A DNA stretch of 64,000 nucleotides from Streptomyces sp. QL37 (lineage in GTDB: Bacteria; Actinomycetota; Actinomycetes; Streptomycetales; Streptomycetaceae). Under the pieces are notes generated by a model. That model did no database searches. It saw only the letters and a program-made list of their open reading frames with translations, and was not told where the DNA came from. The translations under genes were made by a program, and so were the position numbers. Positions 17,463-25,712 of the stretch are shown here, piece by piece (positions within the stretch are counted from its first letter, which is position 1; each line of letters starts with the position of its first letter). The stretch is taken from NCBI RefSeq assembly GCF_002941025.1, contig NZ_PTJS01000001.1, positions 1,054,001 to 1,118,000 of the forward strand, given 5' to 3'.

Positions 17463-18470
17463 TCACACCGGTGCGGGCCCCGAGCTCGCTCGTACCGTCA
17501 GAACCGGTTCCAGGAGCTCCACCTCGTCCGTACCCCGGCCCGCGAGCTTCGCGACCACCTGTTCCACCGCCCGGCGCCCCATCTCCTGTGCAGGGATGGC
17601 CACGGAGGTGAGCCGCACCGACGCCTGCGTGGCCACCTGTTCCGGGCAGATGGCCACGACGGACACGTCCTCCGGCACGGCTCGCCCCTGCTGCTGGAGC
17701 AGGTTGAGCAGCGGTTCGACGGCGGCCTCGTTCTGGACGATGAAGCCGGTCGTCCCCGGCCGCTCGTCGAAGATCCGGCCCAAGGTGCCGGCCATCGCGG
17801 CGTACCCGCCCTCGCAGGGCCGGTGCAGGATGCGCATCCCGGCCTCCTGCGCCTTGGCCCGTATGCCGTCCACGGTCCGTTCGGCGAAACCGGTGTGCCG
17901 CTCGTACACGGCGGCCGCTTCGCCGATCACCGCCACCTCGCGGTGGCCGAGGCCCGCGAGGTGGTCCACGCAGAGCGCCCCGGTGGCCTCGAAGTCGAGA
18001 TCCACACAGGTCAGCCCGGAGGTGTCGGCGGGCAGGCCGATGAGGACGGCGGTCCGGCCCGAGTCACGGAGCAACGGCAGGCGTTCGTCGTGCAGTTCGA
18101 CGTCCATCAGGATCATCGCGTCGGCCAGCGAGCTGCCCGCGATCCGCCGGACGGCCGCCGGGCCCTCCTCTCCGGTGAGCAGCAGGACGTCGTAGCCGTG
18201 CGTGCGGGCGCTGGTGGCGACTGCGATGGCGATCTCCATCATCACCGGCACGTACATGTCCGTACGCAGGGGCACCATCAGTGCGACGATGTTGGACCTG
18301 CTGCTGGCGAGGGCGCGGGCACCGGCGTTGGGGTGGTATCCCAGCTGCTGGATACTGTGTTCCACCCGCTCCCGGGTGGAGGCCGATATCGACCGCTTGC
18401 CGCTGAGGACGTAGCTCACCGTGCTCGCGGAGACTCCGGCGTGCTGGGCGACCTCGGCAAGCGTGACCAT
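17463..18470 (-). CDS. LacI-family transcriptional repressor
   Basis: 335 aa. The N-terminal HTH is TLAEVAQHAGVSASTVSYVLSG with the hinge helix NAGARALASSRS, followed by a periplasmic-binding-protein-like sugar domain (NIVALMVPLRT, GLTCVDLDFEATGALCVDHL, VAVIGE, IPAQEMGRRAVE). Start ATG 18470 matches the family start. It lies directly downstream of the pectin methylesterase gene, and two palindromes with the core GAAGCGCTTC lie in the spacer, so it most likely represses itself and the pectin/arabinan genes. Inducer not known; a pectin-derived sugar is likely. Confidence 0.9.
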   Translation of the reverse strand: MVTLAEVAQHAGVSASTVSYVLSGKRSISASTRERVEHSIQQLGYHPNAGARALASSRSNIVALMVPLRTDMYVPVMMEIAIAVATSARTHGYDVLLLTGEEGPAAVRRIAGSSLADAMILMDVELHDERLPLLRDSGRTAVLIGLPADTSGLTCVDLDFEATGALCVDHLAGLGHREVAVIGEAAAVYERHTGFAERTVDGIRAKAQEAGMRILHRPCEGGYAAMAGTLGRIFDERPGTTGFIVQNEAAVEPLLNLLQQQGRAVPEDVSVVAICPEQVATQASVRLTSVAIPAQEMGRRAVEQVVAKLAGRGTDEVELLEPVLTVRASSGPAPV

Positions 18471-18510
18471 TCGGCTTCTCCCCTACAGTGGCGACCGGAG
18501 GGGAGAGCGG

Positions 18511-18525
18511 GTGAAGCGCTTCGAC
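18511..18525. promoter_or_regulatory. LacI-type operator O1
   Basis: GTGAAGCGCTTCGAC contains the palindrome GAAGCGCTTC with the central CG step typical of LacI-family operators. It lies 41 bp upstream of the lacI-type start, where it would cover the promoter. Confidence 0.7.
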
Positions 18526-18611
18526 AGCGCGCGCTGTGCTCCCCTTCGCACTCTGACATGCACAGACACCGTGGAGCCTAGACTCGCTCACAGGGACTGT
18601 CCAGAGTAGGA

Positions 18612-18627
18612 GTCGAAGCGCTTCGAC
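18612..18627. promoter_or_regulatory. LacI-type operator O2
   Basis: GTCGAAGCGCTTCGAC is a perfect 16-bp palindrome with the same core as O1. The centres of O1 and O2 are 102 bp apart, close to ten helical turns, which would allow looping by a tetrameric repressor or independent binding of two dimers. Confidence 0.75.
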
Positions 18628-18665
18628 CGCATCGTCGGCAGTGGTTCGCTGCCACCCACCGTGAC

Positions 18666-19754
18666 TCAGGACGCCGAGGGTGTCCAGCCTGCCAGCCAGT
18701 CGGCGGTCTCCTGCTCCGCGGCCTGTGAGTCGGTGAGCTGCGGCCGGTCGCTGCTCGCCGGGCCGGATCCGGGCCCGGTGTTCCCGTATTCGGCGAAGCG
18801 GTCGTCCTTCCAGGAGAAGCCGCTCATGTCCGTCCACGGCGCGGACCGGACCGCCGAGCTGAGTGTCGTTCCACGGAAGGTGGCCATCGGGTCGAGCGAG
18901 GCGTCCCCGCCCGCGTGCCACGGCCGTCCGAGGTGGAAGGACGACGCCGATACGTCGCCGTTGACGGTGGATCCGGTGATCAGGAAGCCCTTGCGGTCGG
19001 CGGCCGTGCTGGGTGCGGCGATGTAGCCTGCGGAGCTGCCGTCCCAGCGCTTCTTCAGTGTGATGACGGATGCGTCGATCACCGCGGTGGCGCGTCCGAA
19101 GATGAAGTCGACGTTGCCGATGACGTAGGAGTTCTTCATGTAGACGCGGCCGAGTGTCGCTTTGGAGGCGGTGTCGAGCAGCAGGGTGTCCTGGTCGCCC
19201 GTGATGATCACGGAGTCGAGGAAGACCTTGTCCGCGGCGGTGCGCAGGGCCACGGCCTGGAGCCCGCTCATGTTCTGGTTGGCGGCCTCGTCGAAGTCGT
19301 TGGAGATCGTGAGGTTGCGGGCCTGGAAGCCATTGGCCTCGGCGGCGACGGTGGCGCTGCCACTGGTGCCGTAGGTGCCCGAGCCGTCGGGCTTCGGGGT
19401 GCCGGAGGCGTTGTTGTAGACGATGACGGTGTCGTTGCGGCTGGAGCCGCTGCCCTGAAGGGTGACGTTCTGCTTGTTGGAGGGGATCTTCACGAGTTCG
19501 CGGTAGGTCCCGGGCTTGATGGAGACCACCACCCGCGCGGTGTTGCCTGCTGGGACAGCGTTCACCGCCGCCTGCACGGTCCTGTACTGCCCGCTGCCGT
19601 CCTTGGCGACGGTGATGGTGGTCGCCGCCTCGGCCGCGGACGCCGGCCCGGAGCTCCAGGCCGGGGCTGCGGCAAGGAGTGCCGCCACCCCCGCCGTCAT
19701 CGCTGTGCGCGGCCTCGGGCGGTGGGCGGTGCGTCGTCGTCGGCTGGCTGCCAT
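18666..19754 (-). CDS. Secreted pectin methylesterase, CE8 family
   Basis: 362 aa. The N-terminus is Arg-rich, followed by an Ala/Leu hydrophobic core and a likely cleavage site after ASAAEA (about residue 43). The right-handed beta-helix carries the CE8 signatures: LQAVALRTAADKVFLDS, GDQDTLLLDT (first catalytic Asp), GNVDFIFGRAT (second catalytic Asp) and LGRPW near the end. It removes methyl esters from homogalacturonan. It lies between the GH43 arabinanases and the LacI gene, all on the minus strand. No pectate lyase lies beside it, so its full pathway must be completed elsewhere. Confidence 0.93.
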   Translation of the reverse strand: MAASRRRRTAHRPRPRTAMTAGVAALLAAAPAWSSGPASAAEAATTITVAKDGSGQYRTVQAAVNAVPAGNTARVVVSIKPGTYRELVKIPSNKQNVTLQGSGSSRNDTVIVYNNASGTPKPDGSGTYGTSGSATVAAEANGFQARNLTISNDFDEAANQNMSGLQAVALRTAADKVFLDSVIITGDQDTLLLDTASKATLGRVYMKNSYVIGNVDFIFGRATAVIDASVITLKKRWDGSSAGYIAAPSTAADRKGFLITGSTVNGDVSASSFHLGRPWHAGGDASLDPMATFRGTTLSSAVRSAPWTDMSGFSWKDDRFAEYGNTGPGSGPASSDRPQLTDSQAAEQETADWLAGWTPSAS

Positions 19755-19911
19755 GGCCTGATCCGTTCGTCGGGGAGGATGTGGGGTTCCACGGGGTAGT
19801 CGCCGCGACCGCCCCGGAGGTTGCCGGGCGCCCCGGCGTCACGGCCGCCGGAATCACGTGTCCCGCATCCGGTCGCCGGTGCGGGGCGAGGGCGAGGAGG
19901 GCGGCCGTCCC

Positions 19912-19947
19912 CCGCGGCTCACGGGCACCTGGACCCGTGAGCCGCGG
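19912..19947 (-). terminator. Terminator after the GH43-CBM13 gene
   Basis: CCGCGGCTCACGGG and CCCGTGAGCCGCGG form a perfect 14-bp stem with an 8-nt loop, 27 bp beyond the stop of the GH43/ricin-B gene. It separates that transcript from the pectin methylesterase gene. Confidence 0.75.
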
Positions 19948-19973
19948 CGGACCCGGATCGGGCCCGGGCGGCC

Positions 19974-21428
19974 TCAGGAGACCGGGACGAGCTTGAACTG
20001 CTGGCAGGTGTTGTTCAGCCAGGACCACTGCCGCACGTCGGCGCCGTCGGCCGTCGAGCAGTCCGCCACATCGGCGACCTTGCCTGTGGCCTGGTTGACG
20101 ATGCGTACCCAGCCCCCGGCCTCGGTGGTGACGAAGCGGAAGCGCTGGCAGGTGTTGTCGAGCCAGGACCACTGCCGCAGGTCGGCGCCGTCGGCCGTCG
20201 AGCAGTCCGCCGTGTCGAGCACCTTGCCCGATCCGACGTTCACCAGCCTGCTCGTGTCGTCTCCCCTGTCGTCGATACGCCAGCGCTGCTTCGCGCTGCC
20301 GTCGCACGTCCACTGCTGGACGTTGGCTCCGTCGGCCGTGGACGCACCACTCACATCGAGGCACTTCCCGGTGGCCCGGCTGACCACGGTGTACGCCGTC
20401 GGGGTCGCCGCCGTCTCACCGGAGGGCCCCGCCAGTGTCGTGCCGAGGGCGACGGGCGTACCCAGATTCGGTGTGCCGTCCGAGTTCCAGCTGAACTTCT
20501 GCGCCCGCGCCGTACGTCCGTTGTCGCAGCCGTCGGACGCCGCGTCGTTGGCGTGGTAGACGATCCAGCTCTCCGTGCCGTCCGGCGAGGTGAAGAAGCC
20601 GTTGTGCCCGGGGCCGTAGACCCCGGCGGCGTTGTTCCGCTGGAAGACGGGGGTGGATTTCTTCGTCCAGGAGGACGCGGAGAGGGGGTTGGAGCCGGTC
20701 AGCGTGAGCTGCCCCAGCTTGTAGTCGGGGGTCCAGCAGCCGCTCGCGGAGTAGACGATGAACGTCTTCCCGCCCCGCTGGAGCACCTCGGCGCCCTCGT
20801 TGACCGTGCCCCCGGACCTCTCCCAGTCGTAGGTGGGCGTGGAGATCGTCGAGAACGACCCGCTGAGGGTGTACGGGTTCGACATCGGCGCGATGACGAG
20901 ATTCTGCGTACCGCCGCCGCTCGCACTGCCCAGCAGGTACATGGACCCGTTGACGGTGAGCACGCTCGGGTCCAGCATCCAGCCGCTGCCCAGCTGGTTC
21001 CTGTACGTATAGGGCCCCATGGGGTCCGAGCCCGCGCTCTGCAGCACGTGTACACGCTGCGTGGGGTTGTAGTCGGTGATGTTCTGGCCGGCCACGTAGT
21101 ACAGGTACCAGCGGCCGCCCGAGTAGTGCAGTTCGGGTGCCCAGATGTTGCAGCAGCGCGAGGCGGCGTCGCCCTGCCACACCTGCACGCTCGGCGCGGT
21201 GGAGAGTCCGGCGAGTGTAGGCGACTTCCGCATGGTGATGACGTCGGTCCAGCTCGTCGACACCAGGTAGTAGTTGCCGTCGTGGTACGAGATCCAGGGG
21301 TCGGCGCCCTTCTGCGCCTTGACCGGGTTGGTGTAGGGGCGGCCCTCGGCGGCGGACGCGGACGTCGGCTGCCCGAGGGCGAGCGCCAGCAGAAGGGCGC
21401 TCAGCAGGGTCAGTAGGCGACGGGCCAT
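19974..21428 (-). CDS. Secreted GH43 arabinan-degrading enzyme with C-terminal ricin-B (CBM13) domain
   Basis: 484 aa. I chose ATG 21428, which has TGGAGC upstream and overlaps the preceding GH43 gene by 19 bp. A signal peptide (LLTLLSALLLALALG...ASAAEG) ends near residue 28. The five-bladed GH43 propeller has KGADPWISYHDGNYYLVS (base Asp), WAPELHY, WMLDPSV and VNEGAEVLQ (acid Glu). Residues about 355-484 form a beta-trefoil with three repeats ending in QQW/RQW (ANVQQW, ADLRQW, ADVRQW), i.e. CBM13. Likely an exo- or endo-acting alpha-L-arabinofuranosidase on arabinan; the exact linkage is not shown by sequence. Confidence 0.88.
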   Translation of the reverse strand: MARRLLTLLSALLLALALGQPTSASAAEGRPYTNPVKAQKGADPWISYHDGNYYLVSTSWTDVITMRKSPTLAGLSTAPSVQVWQGDAASRCCNIWAPELHYSGGRWYLYYVAGQNITDYNPTQRVHVLQSAGSDPMGPYTYRNQLGSGWMLDPSVLTVNGSMYLLGSASGGGTQNLVIAPMSNPYTLSGSFSTISTPTYDWERSGGTVNEGAEVLQRGGKTFIVYSASGCWTPDYKLGQLTLTGSNPLSASSWTKKSTPVFQRNNAAGVYGPGHNGFFTSPDGTESWIVYHANDAASDGCDNGRTARAQKFSWNSDGTPNLGTPVALGTTLAGPSGETAATPTAYTVVSRATGKCLDVSGASTADGANVQQWTCDGSAKQRWRIDDRGDDTSRLVNVGSGKVLDTADCSTADGADLRQWSWLDNTCQRFRFVTTEAGGWVRIVNQATGKVADVADCSTADGADVRQWSWLNNTCQQFKLVPVS

Positions 21429-22381
21429 CCGCTGCTCCAGTTCAGGAGGTTGACGCCGAGCTTCGGGGTGCCGTTGTCCTGGCCGTCGTAGTAGTGGTAG
21501 ACGAGCAGGTCGCCGTCGGAGTCCGCCATGATCGACTGGCCGCCGGGGCCGATGTAGCGCCCGTGCGACTCCATGACGGGCGTGCCGCCGTTGCTGAGCA
21601 TGCTGACGCCGTTGCGGTCCTTGTACGGGCCGGTGACGCTGGTGGCCCGGCCCACCTTGATCTTGTACGTGGAGCTGGTGCCGGCGCAGCAGGTGTCGTA
21701 CGAGGCGAAGAGGTAGTAGTAGCCGTTGCGCTTCACGATGGAGGGCGCCTCGACCGCCTTGGTCCCGGTGGGCCGGGAGGCGAGCGAGCGGCGGCTGGTG
21801 TCCCCGGAATGCTGCTTGCCCGTCGCCGGGTCGATCCGGATCATCTTGATCCCGGTCCACCAGGAGCCGAAGGAGAGCCACCACTTGCCGTCGTCGTCGA
21901 CGAACAGGTTGGGGTCGATGGCGTTGTAGTCGCTCGACGAGTTCGAGGTGTAGACGATGCCGTAGTCGCTCCAGCTGCCGGCCTGACCGGTGGTGGAGGC
22001 CGCCAGACCGATGGCGGAGGTGTTGGAGCCGAAGGACGAGACGGCGTAGTACATCAGGTACTTGCCGCCCTGGTACGAGATGTCCGGGGCCCAGGGGTCC
22101 GACGCCGAGGAGTAGTTCTTCCACCAACCGGGCTTGGTGGTGAAGGCGTTCCCCGAGCGGCCGAAGGCGGTGCGGTCGGTGGAGGTGCGGAGCTGGAGGC
22201 CCTCGCCGGTCGAGTAGAGGAGGTACTGGCCGGACGAGCTGCGGATCATGCTGGGGTCGTGGACGACGATGTCCCCGTTGACGACACCCGGGTTGGGGTA
22301 GGCGGAGGCGCTGACCGGCACGAGGGCGAGCAGGAGCGCGGCGGGGAGTACGGCGAGGCTTCTCCTCAGAGTGCGGCTCAC
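21410..22381 (-). CDS. Secreted endo-1,5-alpha-L-arabinanase, GH43 family
   Basis: 323 aa. GTG 22381 is chosen because it has AAGGAG at the right distance and directly precedes a signal peptide (LAVLPAALLLALVPVSASA). Catalytic parts are VVHDPSMIRSSSGQYLLYST (Asp42), DPWAPDISYQGGKYLMYYA, NAIDPNLFVDDDGKWWLSFGSWW and KAVEAPSIVKRNGYYYLF, the arrangement typical of endo-arabinanases. It cuts the arabinan backbone of pectin. Its coupled downstream partner is the GH43-CBM13 enzyme, so backbone cutter and side enzyme are made together. Confidence 0.9.
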   Translation of the reverse strand: MSRTLRRSLAVLPAALLLALVPVSASAYPNPGVVNGDIVVHDPSMIRSSSGQYLLYSTGEGLQLRTSTDRTAFGRSGNAFTTKPGWWKNYSSASDPWAPDISYQGGKYLMYYAVSSFGSNTSAIGLAASTTGQAGSWSDYGIVYTSNSSSDYNAIDPNLFVDDDGKWWLSFGSWWTGIKMIRIDPATGKQHSGDTSRRSLASRPTGTKAVEAPSIVKRNGYYYLFASYDTCCAGTSSTYKIKVGRATSVTGPYKDRNGVSMLSNGGTPVMESHGRYIGPGGQSIMADSDGDLLVYHYYDGQDNGTPKLGVNLLNWSSGWPVAY

Positions 22382-22585
22382 GAGGAAACTCCTTCGGGAA
22401 TCGGGGATGGGAGGTGCATCCCGCAGTCGCCGCCCGCACCGCATCGGTTGCCGCGCGCCACCCACTTTCTCCGAAGAACCGGACGCCGTCCGATATCCCG
22501 AACGACCTTATGGATCGCCTTAGTTGCGCGGCCGGACACGCTCCACCCTGACGCGCGTCCGGCCCGGAGCCCTCCCCCGCGGCCG
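22382..22585. other. Spacer upstream of the arabinanase pair
   Basis: About 200 bp between the second P450 gene and the arabinanase start. I find no palindrome matching the LacI operators at 18511 or 18612, and no clear promoter boxes. Apart from the ribosome site nothing can be assigned. Confidence 0.4.
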
Positions 22586-23809
22586 TCAGCCGTGGAGCAG
22601 AACGGGGAAGGCCTCCATGTCGTTCTGCGTCATGACGGGCAGCTTGCGGATCTCGTCGTCGCCGATCGCGAGCTTCAGCTCCGGGAAGCGCCCGAACAGC
22701 GCGGGCAGCGCGATGCCGGCCTCGACGCGGGACAGCGCGGCACCGGGGCAGATGTGCGGCCCGTGGCCGAAGGTCATGTGCCGGATCGGCGTCGGCCGGG
22801 TGACGTCGAAGGCATCTGCGTCGTCGCCGTGCTGAACGACGTCACGGCCGATGGCCCGGTAGGAGATCACCACGCCCTCCCCCTCGGCTATCACCTGGTC
22901 GCCGACCTGGATGTCCTCGGTGGCGAACCGCATCAGCAGGTGGGTGGTGGGAGTGTCCCAGCGCAGGGTCTCCTCGATGACCGTGTCCCACGGGATCTCC
23001 CCGTCCAGCACCTTGCGGAGCTGGTCGGGGTGGGCGAGCAGCGCGCGTACGGCGTTGAGGATGAGGCCGATCGTCGTCTCGTGCCCGGCGGCCACCATCG
23101 CCTTGAGGTTGCCGACCACCTCCTCCTCGGTGAGCGGCTCCCCGCCCTCGTCGGCGAGGATCAGCGCGCTGGTGAGGTCGTCCGTGGGGCGGGCGGTCTT
23201 CTCCCGCACCAGTTCGGCGTAGAAGACGTCGAGCTCGGCGATCAGCGCCAGCCGGTCCTCCTGCGGGGTGAGCATCGAGAAGAAGGCCTTGTACTGCCGG
23301 GTCAGCATGGGGTGCAGCGCCTCGTCCACCCCCATCAGCAGACCGACGACCTTCATCGGCAGCGGCTGGGCGTACACGGCCTTGAGGTCGACGATCCCGT
23401 CCTCACCCTGCGCGGCGAGCGCGTCCAGCAGCTCCTCGGTGAACTTCTCGATGGCCGGACGGATCGCCTCCAGCCGGCGCGGGGTGAGGGCCTGGGAGGT
23501 CTTGGTCCGCAGCCGGCGGTGGGCCGCACCGTCCACGGTGAACATGGAACGTCCGGCGTCGATCATGCCGATCAGCGGCCAGGCGTGGGTGACGTCCCCG
23601 CTCCGCCAGAGGCTCCAGGCGTCCAGGTCCTTCACCAGCCGTGTGTCCACCAGGAGTTGGCGCGCCTCGGCGTGCCGGGTGACGGTCCACGCGGGGACGC
23701 CGAGGAGCTCGATGCGCGCGAGCGGGGCGGAAGCGCGCAGCCTTTCCGTCTCACCGTCGAGGTCCTGGACCATGGGGTCGATCACCACGGTCGCGTGCGG
23801 GCAGTTCAC
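22586..23809 (-). CDS. Cytochrome P450, CYP154-like
   Basis: 407 aa. GTG 23809 overlaps the stop of the upstream P450 (GTGA). All P450 landmarks are intact: I-helix MVAAGHETTIG, K-helix ExxR in EETLRW, and the haem loop FGHGPHICPGAALSR with the Cys ligand. The N-terminus (VVIDPMVQDLDGETERLRASAPLARIELLGVPAWTV) and the rest resemble the CYP154 family. Soluble bacterial P450s need ferredoxin partners, none of which is encoded nearby. CYP154 genes often follow a CYP157 gene in the same order seen here. Substrate unknown. Confidence 0.88.
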   Translation of the reverse strand: MNCPHATVVIDPMVQDLDGETERLRASAPLARIELLGVPAWTVTRHAEARQLLVDTRLVKDLDAWSLWRSGDVTHAWPLIGMIDAGRSMFTVDGAAHRRLRTKTSQALTPRRLEAIRPAIEKFTEELLDALAAQGEDGIVDLKAVYAQPLPMKVVGLLMGVDEALHPMLTRQYKAFFSMLTPQEDRLALIAELDVFYAELVREKTARPTDDLTSALILADEGGEPLTEEEVVGNLKAMVAAGHETTIGLILNAVRALLAHPDQLRKVLDGEIPWDTVIEETLRWDTPTTHLLMRFATEDIQVGDQVIAEGEGVVISYRAIGRDVVQHGDDADAFDVTRPTPIRHMTFGHGPHICPGAALSRVEAGIALPALFGRFPELKLAIGDDEIRKLPVMTQNDMEAFPVLLHG

Positions 23810-25095
23810 AGCGGATCTCCTGTCGTGTGTACGGGAGCGAACCGGACGGGCAGCGCGTTCATGCCGCGCAGGAAGGCGGACGGCCGCCTGACGAGATCCT
23901 TTGCGGGGACGGCGAGTTCGAGATCGGGCAGCCGGTCGAGGAGGACCTCGATCGCGGTACGGGCAATGGTCTCCGCGATCTCCTGCGCCGGGAAGGGGCA
24001 GCGGTACTCCCCATGGCTGAACGCCAGGTGCGCCCCATTGGCCGCGTGGTGCCCGGCGACCCCGGAGACCGCCTCCTGGCGTATCAACGGGTCGGTGTTG
24101 GCCGCCCCCAGACCGAGCAGGAGCATGTCCCCGGCGCGGATGGTCCGGCCGCCGAGCTGTGTGTCCCGCACCGCCCAGCGGCCGGCGAGGATCTGGGTCG
24201 GGCTCTCCTCCCAGAGGACCTCGTTCATCGCGTCTCCGACGCTGTGCCGCCCGCCGGCGAGGGAGTCGGCGAACTGGTCCTCGGTGAGCATCAGCCGCAG
24301 GGAGTTGCTGATCCAGTCGGCGGTGGTGAGGTGCCCGGCCGCGGTGACCGCCATGAGGTCGAGGGCGTACTCCTCGTCCGTGAAGGGCGCCGGGTCCGCG
24401 AGCATCCGGGAGGTGATGTCGTCGCCGGGCACGGCCCGCTTGGCCTCCACCAGCCGCCGCATGTGCTCGCCGAAGCGGCCGTACGCCTCCTGGGCGCCGG
24501 GCCCCCCGTCGGCGAGGTCCTTCAGGACCCGGGCGATGTCCGTGCCCTCGGCGTCGGGGAAGCCGACGAGGCGGGCGAGGACGAGGACGGGGAGCGGCTC
24601 GGCGAATTCGGCGACGAGATCGGCGGTGCCTCGGGCGCAGATGCCGTCGACGAGCCGGTCGGCCAGCTGCTCGCAGTGCCCCCGGATCTCGAACGGGTCC
24701 GCGGCCTCGAGCGCGGGGACCACCAGCTCGGAATGGCGCCGGTGCTCGGCGCCCGCGGTGAAGTAGATGGACGGCATGGGCCGTCCGACCATCGGGAGCA
24801 GCGGCCAGTCCTCGGGTATGTGCTCCCACTGGTTCCACAGCCCGACGTCCCTGGGGAAGAGCTCGCCGTCGCTGGTGACCTGGTGGAGCTCGCGGTATCC
24901 GACGACCAGCCAGGCCGGGAACCCGCCGGGGAGCTCGACCGGCACGACGGGCCCGTAGGAGCTGCGCATCGTCCGGTACAGGGCCTGCGGCTCGGTGTGG
25001 AACGCGGGGCCGCCGAGCGGCACGGGCGTGGTGGCCGGGTGCGCGGGGCAGCCGCCACCGGGGGCGGACGCGGCGGATAAGGACGGGGTCGTCAT
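23806..25095 (-). CDS. Cytochrome P450 lacking the ExxR arginine, CYP157-like
   Basis: 429 aa. The haem loop FSHGEYRCPFPAQEIAE keeps the Cys ligand, and the I-helix has TAAGHLTTADW. The K-helix, however, reads MNEVLWEESPTQ, so the Arg of the otherwise near-universal ExxR is replaced by Trp. Loss of ExxR with Trp at this place is known for the Streptomyces CYP157 family, whose members pair with CYP154. That fits the coupled downstream P450. Start ATG 25095. The pair lies between arabinan genes with no conservon (histidine kinase, roadblock, GTPase) genes around. Confidence 0.85.
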   Translation of the reverse strand: MTTPSLSAASAPGGGCPAHPATTPVPLGGPAFHTEPQALYRTMRSSYGPVVPVELPGGFPAWLVVGYRELHQVTSDGELFPRDVGLWNQWEHIPEDWPLLPMVGRPMPSIYFTAGAEHRRHSELVVPALEAADPFEIRGHCEQLADRLVDGICARGTADLVAEFAEPLPVLVLARLVGFPDAEGTDIARVLKDLADGGPGAQEAYGRFGEHMRRLVEAKRAVPGDDITSRMLADPAPFTDEEYALDLMAVTAAGHLTTADWISNSLRLMLTEDQFADSLAGGRHSVGDAMNEVLWEESPTQILAGRWAVRDTQLGGRTIRAGDMLLLGLGAANTDPLIRQEAVSGVAGHHAANGAHLAFSHGEYRCPFPAQEIAETIARTAIEVLLDRLPDLELAVPAKDLVRRPSAFLRGMNALPVRFAPVHTTGDPL

Positions 25096-25673
25096 CGTAC
25101 GGACTCCTGGGAGACGGCTTCGCGCGTTGCGGCCATACGATCAACGCGCCACCACTATAGGGAGGTTGAGTGAAGCTTTGGGCACCGATCCGGGCAGCGC
25201 ATCTTCACGACTGACCGCCGCGCACGGGGAGACGGAAGGCCCTCCCCGGCATCAGCACGATCCGCACATCCGTTCCGTGCGGGGCGTGGAGCAGTCGCAC
25301 GGTCTCCGTCCGACTCACGTCCCGGGACGAGGGCAGCAGCTCCGGCGGATCGGACGCGGCGAATCCGACAGCTCGCGCAGGTGCTCGTCGGGGCGCAGGG
25401 CGCCCGGTGCGTGGTGCCCGGCGGTCGGATGCCGGTGGGAAGTGCGTCGTTCGACGGCAACCGCCGTACGACACCCGGCAACGGCATGGCCGCTCCTGAC
25501 CCCTCCTCAGGTTCCGACGTGCGGGGTGGACAGCGCCCCACGCCCATGTTCTTATGCTGCACGTCGCCTCAATTTCCAACGTAGTAGAAGCGGGCCCGCT
25601 CCGAACCGACGGCTCCTCGCCTCCGCCCCGGATCACCCCTGAGAACGTCCGACGTCTTGCCACGCACCTCGCC
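25096..25673. other. Long intergenic region between divergent P450 and GH43 genes
   Basis: Nearly 600 bp without a gene I can support. Minus-strand frames over 25205-25560 keep switching (for example SSRDVSRTETVRLLHAP in one, RPDEHLREL in another), which could be a decayed gene, but I cannot name a family. The right end leads into the operator at 25674. Confidence 0.4.
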
Positions 25674-25687
25674 CGACAACGTTGTCG
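25674..25687. promoter_or_regulatory. LacI-type operator upstream of the GH43-AbfB gene
   Basis: CGACAACGTTGTCG is a perfect 14-bp palindrome, 25 bp before the start codon. It has the central CG of LacI-family operators but a different sequence from the GAAGCGCTTC sites at 18511 and 18612, so another LacI-type repressor probably acts here. Confidence 0.65.
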
Positions 25688-25712
25688 AATACGAGAAAGG
25701 CTCTCCGTCCTC

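Noticed and set aside
18064..20364. 766-codon minus-strand open frame over LacI, pectinesterase and GH43 ends
   Set aside because: Out-of-frame reading of three real genes on the same strand; composition is Arg/Pro/Gly noise.
21494..24766. 1090-codon plus-strand open frame
   Set aside because: Antisense to arabinanase and both P450 genes, which have intact motifs on the minus strand.
22586..25144. A single fused P450 of 852 residues
   Set aside because: Only the second half is P450-like in this frame; the first half reads the other P450 out of frame. The genes are separate and coupled by GTGA.
25155..25562. 135-codon minus-strand ORF in the P450/GH43 spacer
   Set aside because: Arg/Pro/Cys-rich with no ribosome site and no recognisable domain; coding-like patches shift between frames.
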